A stretch of DNA of 11,523 bases, from assembly GCA_900752345.1 (NCBI GenBank), contig CAADVA010000011.1:1-11523 (forward strand). Direction: 5' to 3'. The DNA is from an uncultured Collinsella sp. Its GTDB lineage: Bacteria > Actinomycetota > Coriobacteriia > Coriobacteriales > Coriobacteriaceae. Position 1 is the stretch's first letter. Each line of letters opens with the position of its first letter. Below, one piece after another: positions 5,108 through 11,523 of this stretch. The position numbers and the translations under genes were made by a program. The notes under the pieces were generated by a model, which saw only the letters and a program-made list of their open reading frames with translations, had not been told where the DNA came from and made no database searches.

Positions 5108-8100
5108 ATGGGTAAGTACACGAGGGGTCTCTTGGCGGTGATACTGGCCGTAGTGCTGGTGTTGCCAGCCGCAGCATTCGCCATGCTGCCCGAGGCCAAT
5201 GCCAGGTCCAGCACAGGAATGGACGGGCCGATAATGACCGGAAAGGTCGTCGACCCCGATACCAGCGGACGCTGGGAAATCTGGGCGGCAGGCCACGGCG
5301 GCAATAAGGTAACGACCCAAAACGTCGGCCGAATCTGGACCGATAAGACGGTCAAGGCAACCGGGGAAAACGAAGAGTCGGACTTTTTGACCACGCTTTC
5401 GGCGATGTCCTCGACGTCTAATTCAACCGTGACAGTCACCACGCCACTCGACATCGTGATGGTGCTGGATGCCTCCGGCTCGATGGATGATCCTATGGGT
5501 GGCGGAGATTCCACCAAGCGTATCGATGCACTGAAGAGCGCTGCGAACAGCTTTATCAATACCATCGCCAAACAAAACGAGGCTGTCGAGGGCGTTGATA
5601 GGCAGCATAGGGTTGCCATTGTTAAGTTTGCGGGTGATAAGACTGATAAGGTCGGCAATGACACGTACTATCAAGGCCAATACAAGCACAACCGCTCGCA
5701 GGTAATGAAGGGTTTGACCGATTGCTCTGGCGGCAACGTGAAAGTTCTTGAGGATACAGTTGCTGGAATCAAGCCAAGCGGTGCCACGCGTGCCGACAAT
5801 GGTCTGGAGCTGGCCGGGGATATCACTTCTGGTCGCGTAGATGCCAAGAAGATCGTTGTGTTCTTTACCGACGGCAAGCCAACGAGCTCCAGCAAGTTTG
5901 ATTCTGGCGTCGCCGATGCTGCCGTGACGGCTGCCAAGAACATGAAGGACAGCAAGGCCACCGTTTATACCATCGGCATCTTTAGTGGAGCGGACCCCGC
6001 TGCCGATCCCTCGAAAAAGGGGACAAGCGACGTCAACAAGTTTATGCACGCCGCGTCGAGTAATTATCCCGATGCCACGTCGTATGCGAGCGACAAGCTT
6101 GGCACACGCGCGGAAAACTCCGACTACTACAAGTCGGCGACCAATGCAGAAGAACTCAAGAAGGTATTCGACGACATCTCACAGGCCATCACATCGGAGC
6201 CGCCTTATCCGACCGAAATCCATAAGGGATACGACGAGACCAAGTCCGGCTACATCACGTTTACCGATGAGCTAGGCGACTTTATGCAGGTTGATGGATT
6301 TACCGAAGTCGTCATCAACGGCACGTCGTTCACCAAGCCGAGCAAGACGGTCAACAAAGAAGCCAATACCGACACATACGAGTTCGCCGGCAAGGCAAAA
6401 GACCTGCTCATCACCGTGCAGCGTGCCGGCGATGACAGTCCCCAGAAGGGCGATATCGTAACGCTTAATATTCCTGCGTCGCTGATTCCGCTGAGTCACT
6501 TTAAGACCGTAGACGGCAAGCTTTCGGTCAACAACGTTAAGCCCATTCAGGTGAAGTATGCCTCGAGCGTGAAGAAGGACGCGCTTGACAACCTGTTTAC
6601 GCCCGAGAAGGTAGCGGGGCTCAAGGACTACATCGAGCGTAATACGACTGTCGTTGACGGCACCAAGACCGTGAATTTCTACGCGAACAAGTGGAACGGT
6701 GGTGCGTTGGGTGATACGGTTGCGACCTTTGAGCCGGCCGACACCAACCGCTACTACTACTTCCAGAAGCAGACTCCCATTTACACGGACAAGGGATGCA
6801 CGCAGCCTGCAAAGAATTCGCTGGCAGATACCGGCACCTATTACTACAAGGATGAGTTTGAGGAGCAGGGCGAGAACAACGAGGCCAAGCCCACCGCTGC
6901 CGTCATCGAGTTCATCGGTGGCGACGCTGCCAAGTTTGACGGCGCGATTGTTCCCGATGAGAACGGTAACTTGGTGTTTACTGTGGGAACCGCACGCCTG
7001 GCCTTTATCGATGAGCTCCACACCACCAAGGAGAGCGTGGGCAGCAACAAAACCGATACCGCGACCGACGTTCTCAACCCCAAGTGGAATAACGTGTCCG
7101 CCAAGGCGACCGCGACGCATGTCAATTCCTACCTGGGCAACAACGGTAAGATCAGCTTTGCGTATGACATGACGCCGGCAATGGTGAACACCAAGGCCAG
7201 CTTTGGTCTGACCAAGGTGCTCGAGGGTCGCGACCGGACGAATGCTGACGCGTTTGAGTTTGGTCTGACGTCCGAGAACGGCGCCCCGATGCCTACGACT
7301 ACGACTGCGATCGTGCGCAAGGCCGACCTGGACGTCCAAGGCAAGGCTGCCATCGACTTCGGTACGATCGAATACACCGAACCTGGCACGTACGTCTACA
7401 AGGTCAGTGAAAAGCACGCCGGGACCACGATTGACGGCATCGCCTACAGCGGTAACGTCGCGGAGATCACCGTGACGGTGAAGCCCAATAAGAAGGGCGA
7501 ACTGAGCGCTGACGTGAAGGTGACCTCGGGTGAGACCGAGTTCAAGAACGTCTACGCTGCGGATCCTGTTGAGTCCAGCGTTACCGACCAGATTACCGCG
7601 GCCAAGTCCCTGACCGGGCGCGACTTGGCGGAAGGCGAGTTCAGTTTTGAGCTGCTCGAGATCGCGGACAAGGAAGTTAAGCCTGTCGAGACTGTTACAA
7701 ACGGCGCCGACGGCAAGGTGACGTTCAGCGCCATCAAGTACACCGAGATCGGCCAGCACACCTACATGCTGCGCGAGGTCAAGGGCGACGCCGGCGGCAT
7801 CACCTATGACGATACGACCTACACCATCGTGACGACCATCAGCGATAACGGCAAGGGCCAGCTGGTGGCCACGCACGAGCTGAAGGGCGCCGAGGACGTC
7901 AAGAGTATCGAGTTCAAGAACGCCTACACCACGAATGCTGCCGAGGCATCGCTTGCGGGCATCAAGAACCTGCAGGTCGCCGACGGCTTGACCCCGGCTG
8001 ACATTGCCGGCAAGTTCACCTTTACCGTGACCGGTGAAGAGGGCGCACCCATGCCCGCGAACGCGAGCGTGACCAATGATGCCAAGGGCAAGGTCGACTT

Positions 8101-11100
8101 TGGCAAGATTACCTTTACGCTCGACGACCTTAACAAGGCTCTGGGCGAGAAGCCCGAGAAGCGCGAGCACACCTTTACCTATACCGTGACCGAGTCCGGC
8201 GAGGTCGCTGGCGTGACCAACGACGCCAAGCTGTCGCGCGAGGTTTCCTTCACCGTGACCGATGACGGCAAGGGCAATCTGAGCGTATCCTGCAAGCCGG
8301 ACGGCGATGTGGCATTTACGTTCACCAATACCTATAACGTGACGCCTGTCGAGACGAGCGTCACCGACCAGATCACCGCGAACAAGGTCCTGACCGGGCG
8401 TGAGCTTGCTGCCGGCGAGTTCTCTTTTGAGCTGGTCGAGGGCGACGAGGTTGTCGCCAAGGGCACCAACGCTGCCGACGGCACGATCGCCATGGACAAG
8501 ATCGCCTACGACAAGCTTGGTAAGCACACCTACACGCTGCGCGAGGCCAAGGGCGGAACCACCAGCAAGGGCGTCACCTACAGCGACGCCAAGTACACCA
8601 TCGAGACCACCATCACGGACAACGGCGACGGCACCCTCAAGGCCGAGCATGTCCTGAAAGGTACCGAGCCCGCCGAGTTCAAGAACACCTACAGCGTGAC
8701 CCCGCTCGATGCAGAGCTCGACTTTGACCTGAGCAAGGTCATCAGCGGCCGCGACTGGACGGATGGGGACGAGTTTAGCTTTACCATCACCGCCCCCGAA
8801 GGCGCCCCGCTGCCCGATCCCGCAACCGTAACCGTGAGCAAGAAGGACGCGAAGGACGGCATCGCCGCCATCAAGTTCGGCAAGATTCACTACGCTGCCG
8901 CCGGAACCTATAAGTACGAGATTCGCGAGAACGCGGGCAGCACGGTCGGTATGACGTATGACGCGCATGTCGCAACCGCCGAAGTGACCGTGACCGAGGA
9001 CAGCGATGGCAACCTGACCGCAAACGTCACCAAGAAGGAAAACGGACGCTTTACCAACACGTACCGCACTGAGCTCGATTACGCCGCGGCCGGCGGCCTC
9101 AAGCTCAGCAAGACCCTCTACGGACGTCCCATGATCGAGGGGCAGTTCACCTTTACCGTGACGCCCGCCGACGATGATTCGGCTCGCGCACTTGGCCTGC
9201 TTCCCGGGGCCAACAACTTCGAGTCCCCTGCAACGATAGAGGGAACGGTCGGTCAGATTGACATCCTGGCGGGCCATGAGGCCAAATTTACGCAGGCTGA
9301 TGCCGGCAAGACCTTTACGTACACCGTGGCCGAGAAGAACGACGGCCAGCCGGGTTACACCTACGACGACGCTGTCCGCACCGTGACGATCGTCATCGCC
9401 GATGACGGCGTCGGCACGCTCACCGCCACCACGACCGTTACTGGCAACCCCGACAAGGGAACGCTGGTGACCGAGTACAAGACTGGTGCCGCTACGGTCG
9501 AGAGCGCCGTGGTCCCGTTCGTCAACAGCTACCGTGCATCGACCGATAACCCGGGCGGCGAGCTTGCGCAGATTGTCGCCACCAAGACCCTGACCGGTCG
9601 TCCGCTGGCCGACGGCGAGTTCTACTTTGGCATCGCCTATGCAGGCGAGAAAGAAGCCATCGAGGGTACGTGCGTTACCAACGTTAACGGCCAGGTGAGT
9701 TTTGGCGCCCTGCATTACACGACCGAGATGCTTGCCGACTTGGTGAGCGCCGGACGCGCCATCCGCACCGACACGGATGCCAAGCTCGCGTGGACCATCA
9801 ACTACACGGCGTTTGAGTACACGTCCCCGCTCGCAGCAAAGGGCATTACCGCCGCGAAGCCGAGCTTTAGCTTTAAGGTCATCGTCGTCGACAACGGCGA
9901 CGGCACCCTGACGGCGAAGCCTGACTACGGTGGCGCCGAGCCCGTGTTCGAGAACGTCTACGGCGCCGATGCCGTTGACGCCGCGCTCGCCGGCACCAAG
10001 AAGCTCCAGGCTGCCGAGGGCCTGACCCCGGCCGACATCGCGGGCAAGTTCACCTTTACCGTGACCGCTGACGAGGCAGGTGCCCCGATGCCCGAGCGCA
10101 CGACCGCAACTAACGACGCGGCCGGCAACGTGGACTTTGGCAAGATCCACTTTACGCTCGAAGACCTCAACCGCGCTCTGGGCGTGACGACCGATGCTTC
10201 TGATGACGCATCGAGCGACGCCGAAGCCAACGCCGGTGAGGCCGAGGTTGACGCCGACGCTGCCGAGACCGATGAGTCCAACGACGTGTCCGATCCCGCA
10301 GCCCCCACCGCTCCGCGCTCACACACCTTTACCTATACGGTGGCCGAGTCCGGTAGCGCCCCCGGTGTGACCAACGACGCCAACGCTACGCGCAAGGTTT
10401 CCTATACCGTGACTGACGACGGTGCCGGGCATCTGAGCGTCAAGCGCGAAGGCGACGACGGTGCGGACTTCACGTTCACCAACACCTACGTCGTGGCGCC
10501 CATCGACTCTTCCGTGACCGATCAGGTCAAGACGGTCAAGCGTCTGACCGGACGCGACCTTGCAGCCGGCGAGTTCACGTTTGAGCTGCTCGAGGACGGC
10601 GTGATTGTCGCCAGCGGCACCAACGACGCCAACGGCAACGTTACGCTGAGCTCGATCCGCTACGAGGCGCCCGGTACGCACACGTCCACGCTGCGCGAGG
10701 CTTGCCCCAACGCGCTCGGCCTGTACAAGGGTGTCGCCTATGACGGCACGACCTACACCGTCGTGACCACCGTCTCCGACAACGGCGACGGCACGCTGAC
10801 CGCGACGCACAAGCTCGAGGGAACCACCGAGTCGGCTGGCTTTACCAACAAGTATCACGCCATGCCCACGCAGGTCTCCATCGGCGCCATCAAGGTGCTC
10901 GAGGGACGCGAGCTCAAGAAGGACGAGTTTAGCTTTAAGCTCGTTGGCGAGGACATCGAGTCCACCGTCACCAACGATGCCGACGGCAAGATTAGCTTCG
11001 ACAAGTTCGAGTACGACGAGCCCGGTACGTACGTCTACACCATCAGCGAGGTCAAGGGCGATGAGGCCGGTATGACCTATGACAAGTCCGTCTTTACCGC

Positions 11101-11389
11101 GACCGTCAACGTGGTCGACGACGGCGAGGGAAACCTCAAGGCAAGCGTCGCCTTTGCCAAGGGCGACAAGAGTGCCGAGGGCATCGTGTTCAACAACACG
11201 TACAAGAAGCCCGAGACGCCCGTGCCGACACCCGATCCCGGCACGCCCAAGACCGTGACGAACATCGTCAAGACGGTCAAGGGTTTCCTGCCCACCACGG
11301 GTGACCAGCAGGCCGCCGCACTGCTCATGGCATTTGTTATCGCCATGGCCGGCGTCGGGGCTCTGGCCTGGGGCATCCGTAAGCGCTAG
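5108..11389 (+). CDS. Giant sortase-anchored vWA surface protein / pilus-tip-like adhesin with ten FctA-like domains
   Basis: Cell-wall protein, probably an adhesin or pilin-like fibre. Residues 1-25 or 1-32 are a signal peptide (Lys3 and Arg6, then a hydrophobic core ending AAAFA or EANA). A von Willebrand A domain follows at about 110-365 with a full metal-binding MIDAS: Asp121-x-Ser123-x-Ser125, Thr227 and Asp255. Residues 370-695 form an extended stalk I cannot assign. From 697 to 2036 there are ten repeats of about 115-175 residues resembling FctA/Spy0128-type pilin isopeptide domains. Each has Lys in the first strand (K-x-L/I-x-G-R type), Glu in the Y-x-x-x-E strand and Asn in F-x-N-x-Y: for example K703/E768/N814 in repeat 1 and K1929/E1981/N2030 in repeat 10. 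A Pro-rich stretch leads to the LPTTG sortase motif at 2061-2065, then a hydrophobic helix and the RKR tail. The start is supported by AAGGGAG at 5096-5102. No sortase or other pilin gene is in the window. The ligand is unknown. Confidence 0.93.
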   Translation: MGKYTRGLLAVILAVVLVLPAAAFAMLPEANARSSTGMDGPIMTGKVVDPDTSGRWEIWAAGHGGNKVTTQNVGRIWTDKTVKATGENEESDFLTTLSAMSSTSNSTVTVTTPLDIVMVLDASGSMDDPMGGGDSTKRIDALKSAANSFINTIAKQNEAVEGVDRQHRVAIVKFAGDKTDKVGNDTYYQGQYKHNRSQVMKGLTDCSGGNVKVLEDTVAGIKPSGATRADNGLELAGDITSGRVDAKKIVVFFTDGKPTSSSKFDSGVADAAVTAAKNMKDSKATVYTIGIFSGADPAADPSKKGTSDVNKFMHAASSNYPDATSYASDKLGTRAENSDYYKSATNAEELKKVFDDISQAITSEPPYPTEIHKGYDETKSGYITFTDELGDFMQVDGFTEVVINGTSFTKPSKTVNKEANTDTYEFAGKAKDLLITVQRAGDDSPQKGDIVTLNIPASLIPLSHFKTVDGKLSVNNVKPIQVKYASSVKKDALDNLFTPEKVAGLKDYIERNTTVVDGTKTVNFYANKWNGGALGDTVATFEPADTNRYYYFQKQTPIYTDKGCTQPAKNSLADTGTYYYKDEFEEQGENNEAKPTAAVIEFIGGDAAKFDGAIVPDENGNLVFTVGTARLAFIDELHTTKESVGSNKTDTATDVLNPKWNNVSAKATATHVNSYLGNNGKISFAYDMTPAMVNTKASFGLTKVLEGRDRTNADAFEFGLTSENGAPMPTTTTAIVRKADLDVQGKAAIDFGTIEYTEPGTYVYKVSEKHAGTTIDGIAYSGNVAEITVTVKPNKKGELSADVKVTSGETEFKNVYAADPVESSVTDQITAAKSLTGRDLAEGEFSFELLEIADKEVKPVETVTNGADGKVTFSAIKYTEIGQHTYMLREVKGDAGGITYDDTTYTIVTTISDNGKGQLVATHELKGAEDVKSIEFKNAYTTNAAEASLAGIKNLQVADGLTPADIAGKFTFTVTGEEGAPMPANASVTNDAKGKVDFGKITFTLDDLNKALGEKPEKREHTFTYTVTESGEVAGVTNDAKLSREVSFTVTDDGKGNLSVSCKPDGDVAFTFTNTYNVTPVETSVTDQITANKVLTGRELAAGEFSFELVEGDEVVAKGTNAADGTIAMDKIAYDKLGKHTYTLREAKGGTTSKGVTYSDAKYTIETTITDNGDGTLKAEHVLKGTEPAEFKNTYSVTPLDAELDFDLSKVISGRDWTDGDEFSFTITAPEGAPLPDPATVTVSKKDAKDGIAAIKFGKIHYAAAGTYKYEIRENAGSTVGMTYDAHVATAEVTVTEDSDGNLTANVTKKENGRFTNTYRTELDYAAAGGLKLSKTLYGRPMIEGQFTFTVTPADDDSARALGLLPGANNFESPATIEGTVGQIDILAGHEAKFTQADAGKTFTYTVAEKNDGQPGYTYDDAVRTVTIVIADDGVGTLTATTTVTGNPDKGTLVTEYKTGAATVESAVVPFVNSYRASTDNPGGELAQIVATKTLTGRPLADGEFYFGIAYAGEKEAIEGTCVTNVNGQVSFGALHYTTEMLADLVSAGRAIRTDTDAKLAWTINYTAFEYTSPLAAKGITAAKPSFSFKVIVVDNGDGTLTAKPDYGGAEPVFENVYGADAVDAALAGTKKLQAAEGLTPADIAGKFTFTVTADEAGAPMPERTTATNDAAGNVDFGKIHFTLEDLNRALGVTTDASDDASSDAEANAGEAEVDADAAETDESNDVSDPAAPTAPRSHTFTYTVAESGSAPGVTNDANATRKVSYTVTDDGAGHLSVKREGDDGADFTFTNTYVVAPIDSSVTDQVKTVKRLTGRDLAAGEFTFELLEDGVIVASGTNDANGNVTLSSIRYEAPGTHTSTLREACPNALGLYKGVAYDGTTYTVVTTVSDNGDGTLTATHKLEGTTESAGFTNKYHAMPTQVSIGAIKVLEGRELKKDEFSFKLVGEDIESTVTNDADGKISFDKFEYDEPGTYVYTISEVKGDEAGMTYDKSVFTATVNVVDDGEGNLKASVAFAKGDKSAEGIVFNNTYKKPETPVPTPDPGTPKTVTNIVKTVKGFLPTTGDQQAAALLMAFVIAMAGVGALAWGIRKR
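7947..8709 (+). repeat. Two-domain block R3-R4, first copy
   Basis: This block of two domains matches R8-R9 (9981-10875) in order and in sequence. Shared features are the R3/R8 opening, the F-T-L-(D/E)-D-L-N-(K/R)-A-L-G stretch and the SVTDQ start of R4/R9. DNA similarity is also high, for example around 7990-8035 and 10026-10071. The simplest reading is duplication of a two-domain unit. Confidence 0.7.
9981..10875 (+). repeat. Two-domain block R8-R9, second copy with acidic insert
   Basis: Counterpart of the R3-R4 block. R8 differs by an insertion of about 44 residues (about 1693-1737, bases 10184-10317) rich in Asp, Ala, Glu and Ser and ending in a Pro-rich bit. It is placed between the N-A-L-G helix and the strand with the catalytic Glu. 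The domain still carries its Lys, Glu and Asn, so the insert probably forms a surface loop. Confidence 0.7.
11288..11386 (+). other. LPTTG cell-wall sorting signal
   Basis: LPTTG at residues 2061-2065, followed by GDQQ-type polar residues, a roughly 20-residue hydrophobic segment and the positively charged RKR end. This is the standard class A/C sortase substrate signal: the enzyme cuts between Thr and Gly and links the protein to the wall or to another pilin. Confidence 0.93.
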
Positions 11390-11402
11390 GCACGCTGGCA
11401 GG

Positions 11403-11428
11403 GGCCCGGGGCCAAAAGGCCCCCGGCC
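11403..11428 (+). terminator. Hairpin terminator of the surface-protein gene
   Basis: Bases 11403-11413 pair with 11418-11428 around an AAAA loop, with one C-C mismatch, 14 bases after the stop codon. The stem is purely G/C and is not followed by a T-run, the same style as the hairpin after echF, which suggests this host uses such structures. Confidence 0.65.
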
Positions 11429-11487
11429 GGGGCGGGGCGGGGGGCTCTGGCCGGGGGCCATCCGTAGGCCAGGGGCACGCTGGCAGC

Positions 11488-11511
11488 GCCGGGGGCCAAA
11501 GGGCCCCGGGC
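11488..11511 (+). terminator. Second, degenerate copy of the terminator hairpin
   Basis: Bases 11488-11497 pair with 11502-11511 around the loop AAAG, with one mismatch at the same relative position as in the first hairpin (three pairs below it, six above). It sits in the duplicated unit and may act as a backup terminator. Confidence 0.5.
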
Positions 11512-11523
11512 CGCTGGCGGAAA

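Larger units (their letters stand above)
7196..11215 (+). repeat. Ten tandem FctA-like domain repeats inside the surface protein
   Basis: Approximate residue limits are R1 697-817, R2 823-943, R3 946-1081, R4 1082-1200, R5 1202-1323, R6 1324-1483, R7 1484-1624, R8 1625-1799, R9 1800-1922 and R10 1923-2036. They fall into subtypes: R2, R4 and R9 open with SVTDQ; R3 and R8 share GLTPADIAGKFTFTVT; R1 and R5 resemble each other; R6 and R7 are longer and more diverged. All keep the Lys, Glu and Asn positions, although in R7 the Glu lies a few residues later, in NYTAFEYT. Confidence 0.85.
11347..11520. repeat. Tandem duplication of the gene's 3' end and terminator (about 84 bp unit)
   Basis: The stretch from about 11347 to 11430 (last codons, stop, CACGCTGGCAG, hairpin) recurs in degenerate form from about 11425 to 11520. 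Shared blocks include GGGGCTCTGGCC (11357 and 11441), CATCCGTA (11374 and 11459), CACGCTGGCAG (11391 and 11476) and a second hairpin at 11488-11511. The second copy contains several indels and substitutions and is outside the reading frame. Offset between copies is about 84-85 bases. Confidence 0.75.

Noticed and set aside
6272..10150. A 1292-codon open frame on the minus strand opposite the adhesin
   Set aside because: It is a shadow of the + strand repeats in GC-rich DNA: its protein has no recognisable domain, and the + strand product has a signal peptide, MIDAS and LPTTG.
10319..11461. A 380-codon minus-strand open frame across the end of the adhesin
   Set aside because: Same cause: it runs through terminator hairpins and repeat DNA and resembles no family.

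Overview
The window looks like chromosomal DNA from a GC-rich Gram-positive anaerobe. A gut actinobacterium of the Coriobacteriia, such as Collinsella, is my best guess. This rests on three things: high GC with C/G-ending codons, an Ech-type energy-converting [NiFe] hydrogenase operon, and a sortase-anchored (LPTTG) surface protein built from FctA-like pilin domains. The genus is an inference from style, not a proven assignment.

Region 1 (1-4403, + strand) is a tightly packed operon for a membrane-bound, ferredoxin-linked [NiFe] hydrogenase in the order A/B-C-D-E-F. The first gene is cut by the window edge. It carries the C-terminal end of an antiporter-like subunit (EchA/NuoL type) fused in frame to the NuoH/EchB-like membrane subunit. 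It is followed by the small [4Fe-4S] subunit (EchC), the NuoC-like subunit (EchD), the NiFe large subunit (EchE) with all four nickel-binding cysteines, and a two-cluster ferredoxin subunit (EchF). Together they would pass electrons from reduced ferredoxin through EchF and EchC to the NiFe site in EchE, make H2, and couple this to ion pumping in A/B. EchC and EchD carry long low-complexity tails of opposite charge. A strong hairpin right after echF probably ends the transcript.

Region 2 (4404-5107) has no credible gene but is full of structure. Two diverged tandem copies of a roughly 240 bp unit lie here. Each copy has a long inverted repeat of 22-29 bp per arm enclosing about 100 bp with a terminator-like inner hairpin. 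Each is followed by a smaller hairpin whose loop holds the identical 15-mer AAACGGATCATTTTG. The paired arms differ in sequence between copies but keep their complementarity, as expected of a selected RNA or DNA structure. This is the best candidate in the window for something undescribed. Just upstream of the next gene are an 18-bp palindrome and further copies of TGTCTCA, which look like an operator.

Region 3 (5108-11389, + strand) is one 2093-residue secreted surface protein: signal peptide, von Willebrand A domain with complete MIDAS, an unassigned stalk, ten FctA-like domains each keeping the Lys/Glu/Asn set for an isopeptide bond, and an LPTTG wall-anchor signal. The repeats grew by duplication: a two-domain block (repeats 3-4) recurs as repeats 8-9.

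Region 4 (11390-11523) holds a hairpin terminator and a degenerate second copy of the gene's last codons plus terminator. This is a small tandem duplication, or possibly an assembly artefact, in extremely G-rich DNA.
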